A stretch of DNA of 64,000 bases from Paenibacillus sp. 1011MAR3C5. GTDB lineage: Bacteria > Bacillota > Bacilli > Paenibacillales > Paenibacillaceae. The notes below the pieces were generated by a model. It did not search any database and was not told the origin of the DNA. It saw only the letters and a list, made by a program, of their open reading frames with translations. The translations under genes were made by a program, and so were the position numbers. The stretch lies in NCBI RefSeq assembly GCF_003591485.1, contig NZ_QZCF01000001.1, positions 310,001-374,000 of the forward strand, written 5' to 3'. Numbering within the stretch: position 1 is the first letter of the stretch; each line of letters opens with the position of its first letter. Positions 41,955-52,700 of the stretch are shown piece by piece.

Positions 41955-42671
41955 TCAGATTAAAGCAGGAATCTTTGTCAACGTATTGTTCAGCAGTGTC
42001 AAGACTTCCTTTTCTTGCTCATGCACAAAAAAATGTCCGCCCTCGAAGAAAGCCAGATCGCAGCCACCCGCTGCGTAGAGCTCCCAATCGTTCAATGAGC
42101 CTTTGACGGTGCTGTCCTCCTTGCCGCTAAGAATTGTAAGCTTGAGCGGCAGCGGCTTCCGCTTCTGAGGTTCATATTCGCCAACCAGCTTGAAGTCGGC
42201 TCGTAAGATCGGCAGGAATAGATCCAGCAGTTCACGGTGCTGAAACAACTCGGCTGGCATGCCGCCAAGCCCCTTCACCTCTTCCAGAAACTCTTCATCC
42301 GGCAGCTCGTGAAGAGAAAGTTTCTGTTCATGCTCACAATGCGGCGCACCTCTGCCGGAGAGGAAAGCCGCAACCGGCAGAGGCATATTTTCCTCTACCA
42401 GCGCATGAAGCAGCTCGTAGACTAGCAAGCTTCCCATGCTGTGACCGAATATAGCATACGGTGCGGCGTCAAGCGCCGCTTCTCGCACCAAAGGCAATAA
42501 ATCCTCTACAGCTTCCGCTGCATTCCTGTAAAACGGCTGTCCCATCCGGCTTCCTCTGCCCGCCAGCTCAGCCGGGACCAGACGCAAGGACGGGTGAAGC
42601 TTTCCCGTCCAGCGTTTGTATACTTGAGCGGAGCCTCCTGCATAAGGCACACAAATTAAAGTGACCATCAT
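41955..42671 (-). CDS. Type II thioesterase
   Basis: 238 residues from ATG 42671, which follows GAGAGGCGGG; an upstream TTG at 42704 in the same frame has no ribosome-binding site. Alpha/beta hydrolase of the GrsT/SrfAD group with CVPYAGGSAQVYKRW near the N-terminus, nucleophile S78 in GHSMGS, and the Asp and His of the triad near the C-terminus (KEDSTV and EGGHFF). These enzymes edit stalled or misprimed carrier proteins in NRPS/PKS systems; they do not usually release the product. No thioesterase domain is present in the large proteins, so a release role cannot be excluded. Confidence 0.92.
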   Translation of the reverse strand: MMVTLICVPYAGGSAQVYKRWTGKLHPSLRLVPAELAGRGSRMGQPFYRNAAEAVEDLLPLVREAALDAAPYAIFGHSMGSLLVYELLHALVEENMPLPVAAFLSGRGAPHCEHEQKLSLHELPDEEFLEEVKGLGGMPAELFQHRELLDLFLPILRADFKLVGEYEPQKRKPLPLKLTILSGKEDSTVKGSLNDWELYAAGGCDLAFFEGGHFFVHEQEKEVLTLLNNTLTKIPALI

Positions 42672-42710
42672 AACGCCCGCCTCTCGGGTAGCATGATTGA
42701 ACAAATGATC

Positions 42711-43682
42711 TTAAGCGCCTGCGGCAAGCGTTGTCCAGAACGCTTTTTCCTTCGCGAACAGACCGTTCGCAAACGCCAGTTCTCTATCGCGCTCGAAGTC
42801 TCCAGTCACAAACCGGTCCTTCACCAGATCCCATCCGTCCCGGACCGTACCAAGCTGCTCCGAGAGCGACTGATACAGCGATTCACTGATCAGCTTCTTC
42901 TCCTGCAAGGAACGAAGCAGCGATGTGTTGGCAATATGCCTGTTGCATATAATATTGACCCCGACCAGGCCATACGTCAGATGAGCTTGCTTTTTCTCCG
43001 GATCGGGATCCACGTTCCACATTCCCTCTATTGAAAACGCGCCAAGCTCCTTCACAAGCCGCTCCGCGTTTTCTACCACTTCAGCCAGCTTCAGTTCGTA
43101 GGGCTGAATGTTGTCTTGCAAATTGTATACGTAATAGGCAGGTCCCAAGTAGTCGGGATTCACATTATATTCTGCGTTGCCATATGCCTTAAGCAGCCTC
43201 TCAGCCGGCACTTCATGCTCTTCGTAGCCCGCAAGCGTATCGTCGATAACGTAAAAGGTTCCGCGCTCCTCGTCGTATCCGTTAAACAGCGAATAATGAT
43301 ACCAATGGAACGTCTTCCATGCCATACTGCCCGGCAGCCAATCATACAAATCGACGTTCAAGCTCATATTGCGCCCGCCTTTGAGCATAGCTTTGATTTC
43401 CTCTAAAACCGTATCGTTGCTGCGGAAGTGGCCCGGCTCAATGTAGCGGATCACTTGCGCAAGCGGAAACTTAGCCGGATTGTCCATATAATAGAGCGTA
43501 TCAATCGTCGGATAGCGGAAGTCCTTGTCCGTTGCGGCCTCCCATGGGTAATAACGGTAAATATTAAGATATGCCGCCTCCCTGTAGCTTGGCTCCTCCG
43601 ACACCGCAATGGAAAACGCCTGGTTCAGCATACAGTTCATCCAAAACTCGTTAAATGGTTTTCTTTCCATCGACAGCTTCAT
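42711..43682 (-). CDS. BtrH-like papain-fold protein in the NRPS operon
   Basis: 323 residues. The N-terminal half resembles the BtrH N-terminal/C39-like cysteine family: C17 in FWMNCMLN as possible nucleophile, H129 in FHWYHYSLFNGYD, and D147-D148 in FYVIDD. BtrH of the butirosin pathway is an acyltransferase that moves an acyl chain from a carrier protein to an amino acceptor. The C-terminal half (about 180-323) is helical and not recognised. ATG follows AAGGAGG. Its place directly after the last megasynthase gene, which ends in a condensation domain, suggests a role in product release or late acyl transfer. The family assignment is moderate, the function is inferred. Confidence 0.65.
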   Translation of the reverse strand: MKLSMERKPFNEFWMNCMLNQAFSIAVSEEPSYREAAYLNIYRYYPWEAATDKDFRYPTIDTLYYMDNPAKFPLAQVIRYIEPGHFRSNDTVLEEIKAMLKGGRNMSLNVDLYDWLPGSMAWKTFHWYHYSLFNGYDEERGTFYVIDDTLAGYEEHEVPAERLLKAYGNAEYNVNPDYLGPAYYVYNLQDNIQPYELKLAEVVENAERLVKELGAFSIEGMWNVDPDPEKKQAHLTYGLVGVNIICNRHIANTSLLRSLQEKKLISESLYQSLSEQLGTVRDGWDLVKDRFVTGDFERDRELAFANGLFAKEKAFWTTLAAGA

Positions 43683-43715
43683 TATTCGCCGCCTCCTTCA
43701 ATTGAAATTGTAGGA

Positions 43716-46700
43716 TTAACCCTGTTCATTCCCCGCAATAATCGCACTGATCTTCCGGCTTCCGCCTCCTTCAATCATGGCACGCACGATCGCCACATAA
43801 TCATCAACCAGCGCCTGTGCAGTCTCTTCCCCGAAGAGGCTTGTCGCGTATTCCAGACCAAATCCCATTACCCCGTTTCGGTCTCCCGCTTCGAGCGTTA
43901 GATCAAACTTGCTGACACCCGGATCAAATTCCTTAGGCTCAAACTCGATTCCGCCCGAGCGGTAAGCGACGCGATCTATATTTTGCAGAATAAACATCGT
44001 GTCAAACAACGGATTACGGCTCCGGTCCTGTTCGATTTCCAGCTTCTGCACCAAATCCTCGAACGGATAATCCTGATGCTCCAATGCCCGCAGCACATCT
44101 TCATGCAGCTCGGACAAGTAGTCGCCAACTGTCCTGTACGACTCCGGGAAGCTGCGAATCGCAACCGTATTAACAAACATTCCGATCAATCCTTCTAATT
44201 GCGCATCATTGCGGCCGGCTACAGGCGTGCCGACAACAATATCTTCTTGCCCGCTCCATTTGCTGAGCAGCATCGAATACGCTCCCAACAGCACCGTATA
44301 TAGCGTCGTACCGCGCTCACGGGCAAATGCCTGGACTTGATCAGAGAGTTCCTTATCAAATTCAAAATGAATCAGACTGCCCTCAAACCGCTGCAGCTCC
44401 GGCCTTGGCCTATCCGTCTTGAGCTCAAGCGTAGGCAGTTCGCCGTCGAACGCCTCCAGCCAATAACGTTCATGTCCCTTATAGGCCTCGCTGTCGATTC
44501 GATCCTCTTGCCATACCGTATAATCCCGGTACTGGATGCTAAGCTCCGGCAGTTCACCGCCGCCATACAAGGTCGTCAGCTCCTTCAGCAGCACGCTGAC
44601 GGATACGCCGTCGGTAATTATATGATGGATGTCCAGGAGCAGAAGATGGCGCTCTTCACTAAGCTGGATTAATCCAGCCCTGAACAACGGGAGGCTTCCC
44701 AGGTCATACGGGCGGATAAAACGTTCCATCAGCATGCTGATCCCGTTATCCAGCCCTTCGTCTCCGCCTTCCGAAAGCAGCTTGCCTGCCGCCATTCTAA
44801 GCCTCGCATTGCGCTCCAGCGTAAATACCGGCTCCGCATGCACGCGCTGGCGGAACTCGTCTTCCTCATGATGGAACGTCGTTCTTAACGATTCATGACG
44901 TCTCATAATCTTGAGGAATGAGGCCTCCAGCCGATCCACATCAAGCTTGCCTTGCATATGGACGGCAAACGGCACATGGTACATCGTTGCTTCGCCCGAT
45001 ATAAGCCCCATCATAAATTGGCGGCGCTGCGCTCTGGACATGAGATAATGCTCGCGTTCCGGCTGCTTCGGAATACGATCGGCGGCTTGCGTTCCGCTGT
45101 TGTCGAGCAGAGATGCAAGCACTTCAAGCGTAGGGTTCATGAATATGTCGCGCAGCGTCACCTGCAGGCCGAATCGTTCCGCAATGCGGCTGACCATGCT
45201 TGCCGCCTTCAAGGAATGGCCGCCAATCTCGAAGAAGCTGTCTTTGGCGCCAATAGCATCCGTCCCCAGCAGTTCCCGCCAAATCGCTGCCAGCTTGCGC
45301 TCTGTATCTGTCGTTAGCGGAGCAAGCTCACGCTGGCCTGCATTGGCCATTCCCGGCTGTGGCAGCGCCCTTCTGTCGATCTTGCCAGTTGGCGTAAGCG
45401 GAATCCCTTCCAGGAACATCATGAACGCCGGTACCATGTATGCAGGAAGCTTGTCACCGAGATAGTCGCGCAGCTTCCCGATCATCCGACTTGTATAATC
45501 AGCCGCATCCGATTCCGCTGTCTGAGGCTCCCGCAGGACGATGTAGGCGCATAACGCATAATCTCCATCCTCCTCCTGGAATGCCGTGACCACTGTTTCC
45601 TTCACATGCTCGTGGCGCAGCAGCAACTGCTCGATCTCGCCAATTTCAATTCGGTGGCCTCTGATCTTGACTTGAAAGTCACGACGGCCCGCGTAGACGA
45701 ACTCGCCATTTTCAAGCCTTCGTCCAAGGTCGCCCGTCCGATACATTCTTTCGCCTTGCGCATAGGGATTCAGCACAAAAGCGGCATCCCACTCAGGATG
45801 GCTAAGATACCCTCGTCCGACACCCGCTCCGCCAATGCATATTTCACCGACAACGCCTGTCGGCTGCAGCTTTAACCCCTCATCAAGCACCATCATAACG
45901 GAGCCTTCAATCGGTGTGCCGATCGTAATGTCCTCGCCTGCGGTCACTTCCCGAACCGAGGTCCATACCGTCGTCTCTGTAGGACCATACAGATTGTACA
46001 ATCTGGCTCCGGTTGCAGCGCGCAGCCTGTTCAGCAAATCAGCCGTGAGGGGCTCCGCTCCGATCATGAGCACACGCAGCGCCTGCAAGGCATCGGATTC
46101 GCCAGTCTGGTTCATCCACCATTTGAAGCGGGATGGCGTAATTTGCAGGACATCCACCCCGTGAGCAGCAATTAGCCCTTGCAGCAGAATAGCATCATTG
46201 CGCTCTTCTTCGCTTGCCAATACAATCCGCATGCCTAACGTAAGCGGCAGCACATTCTCTACAATAAAGATGTCAAAGGAGACCGATGCCATCGCCAGAA
46301 TGCCTTGACCCCGCGCAAGCGGCATGCTGTTCTTGAAGCCGCTGATGAAATGGGATAAGCCGCGGTGCTCGATCATCACGCCTTTGGGCCGTCCGGTCGA
46401 ACCCGACGTGTACAGCACATACGCCAAATCCCCCGGTTTATTGACCGGTTCCGGGTTTCCCCTGTCCGCAGCGTATAGTTCCGGTTCGTCCAGATACCAT
46501 TCCACAATCGCCTGGGATACACGTCCGGCATACGCTTTTTCCGTCAACAGCAGCGCCTCTCCGCAATCCTCCAGCATCCAGTCTATCCGTTCCTTCGGAT
46601 AAGCGGGATCAATGGCAACGTATGCGCCGCCCGCTTTCAGAACACCTAAGATGCCTACCAGCATCAGCGGACTGCGATCTGCCATAAGCGCAACAATCCG

Positions 46701-49700
46701 TTCAGGTCCTACGCCTTTTGCCCGAAGGGAGTGCGCTAGCCGATTCGCCCGTTCGTTCAGTTCGGCGTAGGATACAGTCTCTATGCCAAATTGAATCGCA
46801 GCTGCGTCGGGCGTACGGGCGGCTTGGCGCTCCACTTCCTGCACAATACCAACCCATTCCGCCGTTGCAAGCCGAGCGGCTGCGTTGCCGTCCCCTGGCT
46901 GGTCCGGCATTTCTTCCTGAACCTTCATTTCCATCCTGTCACTGCTCCTCTCTCTGCCAGTGGCCTTCACCGGCAGGGCCCCTCCGGCTATGGATGCCAA
47001 TAGTTTCTCGCGCTCGTCCGTGCTCATCAGCTCCAGCTCACCGATCATTTGATCCCGTTTTCCGCACATTTCCCGCACCAGAACGGTGTAGCATTCCGCC
47101 ATGCGGCGAGCGGTTTCCTCATAGAACAAATCTGCCGCATATTCCAACTGGAGCTCGATCTCGTCTTCCCTCTCCATCGCTTCCAAGGTTAAGTCAAACT
47201 TGCTGGTCCCCGCCTCGAAAGGCATTTCGCGGAATACGACTCCGTCCCCTTCCATGACGGCTTGATCCATATTTTGCAAAATAAACATGACATCGAACAA
47301 CGGATTGCGGCTTCTGTCCATATCAAGCTTCAACTGCTCAACCAGTTCCTCAAATGGATAAGCCTGGCGCTGAAGCGCCTGTATGACATGGCTGTGCAGC
47401 TCGGTTACATAATCGCGCACCGTCTTTTCATTTGCCGGCCGTGTCCGCAGCGCCAGCGTGTTGACAAACATCCCGATCATCCCGTGCGTATCGGCATGCT
47501 CCCTGCCCGCAGCGGGTGTGCCGATAACGACTTCAGGCTGACCGCTGTATCTTGCGAGCATGGCGGCAAAAGCGCCAAGCAGAACCGTGTACAGCGTCGT
47601 CCCCGATTCCCGCGCCAGCTTTCTGGCACTCGCAGTTGTCTTAGCGTCCAGTCGGAACGAATACCGGTGGCCTCTATAACTCTGCATCGCCGGCCTTGGA
47701 CGATCCGTCGGGAGCTCCAGCACAGGGAGCTTGCCCCCGAAGATGTCCAGCCAATAGCGTTGATGCTCCTCATATGCGGAATCCGCAAACCTGGCTTCCT
47801 GCCATACCGCATAATCGCTGTACTGTACGCGAAGCTCTGGGAGCGTGCTACCGGAGTAAAGCTCCGTCAGCTCCTTCACCAATATGCCGGAGGAGACGCC
47901 GTCTGTCACGATATGATGGATATCCAGAAGCAGCAGATGCTCTTCATCCTGATCCAGCCGCATAAGACCCGCCCGCAGCAGCGGCAGCTGATCGAGATGG
48001 AATGGACGCTTGAACGCTTCCATCAGCTCAGTCACCCATGTCTGGCTTGGCTTATTGCCGCCAGGCGTGCCCTCCTCGGTCCACGCCGCCAGATGCAGCA
48101 TCTCCAGCTCGAAAGTATAAGGCTCATGCACCACTTGCCTGAACTGGTCATTCGTCATATGGAATGTCGTTCGCAAGCTTTCGTGCCGGCTAATCAGCGA
48201 TGAGAAGGCGGCCGTAAGCCGGTTCGCATCAAGCTTGCCCTGCAGCCGAATAACAAATGGCACATGATACATCGTGGCTTCGCCGGCCAGCAGCTGCATC
48301 ATATACTGCCGACGCTGGGCGCGCGACATCGGATACCACGCTTGACTCTCTGCAACCGGAATCGGCTGAATCGACACTGAGGCGACATCCTGCTCCTTCA
48401 GCCATACAGCCATGTCCGCTATCGTCGTCTGATCGAACATCACGCTGAGAGGCACCTCAACGCCCATGGCCTGCTGAAGTTTCCCCGCAAGCACGGCTGC
48501 TTTCAGAGAGTGGCCGCCAAGCTCGAAGAAGTCGTCAAATACACCAAACGTTCCTGTCGCATCGCCCAATACTTCTCTCCATATAGCGGCTACCCGCTCT
48601 TCCGTCTCATTGCGCGGAAGCTCCAGCTCCATAAGCTCCCGCCCCTGAGCCTCAGGTTCCGGCAAAGCCCGCCGGTCTACTTTTCCGTTGGGCGTAAGCG
48701 GTATCGCATCAATCGCTGCGACATAAGCAGGAATCATCGCTTCCGGGAGCTTGTCCTTCAGCTTCCTTCTCCACTCTCGCGACGGGTGCTTATCCGAAGA
48801 GACCACATACGCGCACAGCTCTTTTTCCCCGTTTTCATGCACGCGGACCACAACTGCCGCATCTTCAACTTCGGGAAGCGTGAGAAGCTGCGAGCGAATT
48901 TCGCCCATCTCAATCCGCACGCCTCTGATTTTGATTTGCTGGTCGGCCCGGTCCACATACATGGCGTTTCCATCCGGCAGCCACTTCGCAATATCCCCGG
49001 TGCGGTACATGAATCGTCCATGTTGCTCCGGATGCGGGACGAATCGGCTAGCCGTCATCTCCGAATTATTCCGATAACCGAGGGCAAGACCGTTGCCGCC
49101 GATATACAGCTCTCCGGCTGCTCCGAAGGGAGCAAGCTGACCGCCATAACCGTAAATAAATATTTCGACGTTATGCATGGGCCCGCCAATCGGCACATAG
49201 CCGCCCCGATAGGCCCCCGGCTTATATACATACATATTGGAGCAAACTGTCGCTTCAGTCGGGCCGTATCCGTTAATTATTCGAATGTCGGGATTAAGCT
49301 TCGTGTACAGCTCCAGCGTCTCGTCTTTGATCGGCTCTACGCCAACGAGCATTTTATTCAGCTTAATGCCGGACCTCTCTTGCTCCAGCAAACGCGCTAC
49401 CTCTTTCAATAGAGACGGAGGAATGTAGGCGAATGTGGTTTGTTCTTCCGCTATAACCGCCGCGATTTTTCGCGGATCAAGCAATTTCGGCTCTGGATAA
49501 AGCACCACGCAAGCCCCAAACATAAGCGGCATAAACAATTCTGCTACACTGACATCGAACGAAATATTGGTCAGGCTCAAAGCTCTGTCCCCGGCTCCGT
49601 ATTGTCCGTCAAAAAACGTCCTGAGCGAATGCCCGAAGTTGTAGAAGCTGCGATGCGGCACCATAACGCCTTTTGGCTGACCCGTCGACCCGGAAGTATA

Positions 49701-52700
49701 GATAACATACATGGGATCATCCGCCCTCGCCTCATGCTTTGTCGACGAGAATAGGGCGCCTTCCTCCTTCAAAAATAACGCATCGTCTGCCAGATCCAAT
49801 ACTTGCAGCGTTGCAGGAATGCAAGCTGCGGCATCAGGACGCGCGTCGTCCCTGTACACCAGCTCCGCGCCGCTGTCCGCAAGCATATAGCGGATGCGCT
49901 CCTCAGGGTAATGAGGATCGATGGGCAGATAAGCGCCTCCCGCCTTCATAACGCCTAGCATTGCGGCCAGCATCGGAATAGAGCGCTCCGCCATAATGCC
50001 GACCACGCTGCCGCGACCGATACCTTTGGCTTGCAGCGTGCGTGCCAGCGCGTCCGTGCGGGCATCCAGCTCCCGATAAGTCAAGGAATTGCCGCCGAAG
50101 GATACGGCCGGCAAGTCGGGAACGACTGCCGCTTGCTCCCTGAAGACCTCATGCAGGCAACGCTCTGGCGGGAATTCCGCTTCACGCCTTCCAATCGCAA
50201 GCAATTGCCGGCGCTCTTCCTCCGTCAGCATAACCGCTTCACCTAATGTTGCCTCTGGCCGAAGCGTCAAGCTGCGCAGAAGCTGCACATAATGCCTCAT
50301 GAACCGATCGGCTGTCGCGCGGAGAAACAAATCGGTATTAAATTCCACAACAAGACGCATTCGATCCCCGTTCTCCACCGCTTGAATCATCAAATCGTAT
50401 TTGGCTGTTCCATGCGCGAACCGCTGGTGGCGATATAACAATCCTTCCGTCGAAGAGTCCGGTATGCCCAGATTTTGCATGATGAACATGGTATCAAACA
50501 ACGGACTGCGGCTGGCGTCCCTTCTGTCGATCCATTGGGCCATTTCCTCAAACGGATAGTCTGCATGAGCATAAGCTCCGGCCGCAGTCTCTTTCACTTC
50601 AGCCAGGAAGGCTTTGAACGATTTATTCGCCCCAGGATACGCCCGCAGGACAAGCGTTCCTGTGAACATGCCTGCCACTGCTTCCAGCTCGCGCCTGGTC
50701 CGACCCGCTATCGGCGTTCCAACGGCCACATCCTCGGCACCCGTGTAATGAGCCAGGAAGGTGTAATACGCCGCCAGCAGCACCATGAACGGCGTTGCAC
50801 CCGATTTCACTGCAAGGCTGCGCACTTCCGCCATCAGACCGGCTTCGACGTATAGATCGAATGTTTCGCCGCGATTGCCTTTTACAGGCGGGCGTGGGAA
50901 GTCGGTCGGCAGCTCCAGCACCGGCCACTCGCCTTGGCATTGCTCCCTCCAATATTTCTCCGCCGCTTCAGAAGGAGGTATTGTCTCCTGCCATACCGCA
51001 TAATCCTTGTATTGCAACGCCAGAGGCGGCAACGTGTCCCCCTGGTATAACCTCATGAGCTCCGACAGAAGAATGCCCGCCGACATGCCGTCCGAAGCAA
51101 TATGATGCATATCCAGGAACAGCAAATGCCGCTCCGGTTGCAGCGTCAGTAATGCAGCACGCAATAGCGGGGCCGTATCAAGCTTGAACGGCTGGTATAG
51201 TCTTTGCAGCACCGCTTCGGCTTCCCGTTCTTCCGCCTCTATGCGGATGAGCTGGAAAGGAATGCTGGCATGAACGCGCTGCCTGATCTCCCCGTCTATC
51301 ACATGGAACGTCGTGCGAAGCGTTTCATGTCGCTCCACGATCATTTGCAGGGCAGTCTCCAGCCGGTCCGCATCCAGCACTCCGTCCAGCTCCAGTAATT
51401 CGGGCAAATTGTAGCTCCGGTCATCCGGCATCGCCTGCTGCTGCAAGTACATGCGTTTTTGCGGTGATGAAACCGGATAATGCTCTTGCACAGGAGCTTT
51501 CGGCATAGCTTCCATGACATGCCTGGAGGCAGCAGCGGGATCTCCCTGGGAAATATCACCTTCCGCCACAGCCGCGGCATTCTCCTGTGCTCTCTGTTCA
51601 ACGATGGCCGTAAACGATGGCAAATCGGCATGCGCCAGCAAATCCACAACCTGCACCCGAACACCTGCAAGCTCGCTTATCCGGTTCACAATTTTAAGCG
51701 CAATAATGGAATCGCCGCCAAGATCGTAAAATCCGGCATCCGCAGGCATTTCAGCATAGCCGAGCAGATCTCCCCAGACGTCTGCGACACGCTGCTCCCA
51801 GGCAAGGCCGGAACGCGCTCCGGTTAACGTAACGCTTCTGCCAGGCTTCGAGGTCTGCCCCTTCATCGACTCCAGCGCCGCTTGCCACCGGGCAAACGAC
51901 TCTTCCATCTCTTGTCGAAGCTGCTGAGGCATATCCTCATTCAGCCACCTGTTGCTCCAAATGGCCGATGGCGTTTGAAGCGCAGCTCCATGCTGCTCCT
52001 CCTCCACCCAGCAATGATGAAGATCAAATGGATACGTTGGAAGCGGGATCCTTAAACGTCGTTTTCCTTGATATACCTTCTTCCAGTCGATTTCATGCCC
52101 TGCCGCAAAACGTCCGCCAAGCTCAGCAGCTTCCAGCGCCCGTTCGTCATGTTCGTGCTGCTGGCGCAGCCCTCCAGCCGCCGGGGAATCCGCCATGCCG
52201 TAATAGACGTTCGGCAATACAAGCTCATCCGGCAAACCGCCTTCGGCTACAGCCTGCAAAGCTTGAGCAAGCTCGTCCCTGCTGCTTGCCACAATAGCAA
52301 GCCGGTGCCGATGCGCTCCCCGGCCTACAGCCAAGGTATAGCAGACATTCGCAAGACTCCAGCCTTCGTCGCCGCCATGCTGTGAAACCCAGTCCCGATA
52401 CAGCTGCACGAGCCTCTCCAATGCCGTCTTGCTGTGAGCGGATAAACAGAACAGCTCCGTGCCGGTCGAATTTGGCCGCAAGGCCCCGGTTGCTTCCCCC
52501 GCCACAGCAGACTGCGACGCGATTCCTCTCGCAGTCCCTCCCCGGCCCGCCTGACGCTGAGCCGGAGCTTCCTCCAGAATGACATGGCAGTTGGTGCCGC
52601 TCATGCCAAACGCGCTGACGCCGCATCTTCTAGCACCTGCTTCCGTCTCCCATGGCGATAATTCGTCATTGACATAGACCGGGGAATCCACAAAGGGAAT

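Noticed and set aside
48510..49412. 300-codon plus-strand frame inside the PKS-NRPS gene (others like it at 47262-48203 and 46718-47257)
   Set aside because: Antisense shadow of conserved GC-rich NRPS codons; no start signal or family pattern.
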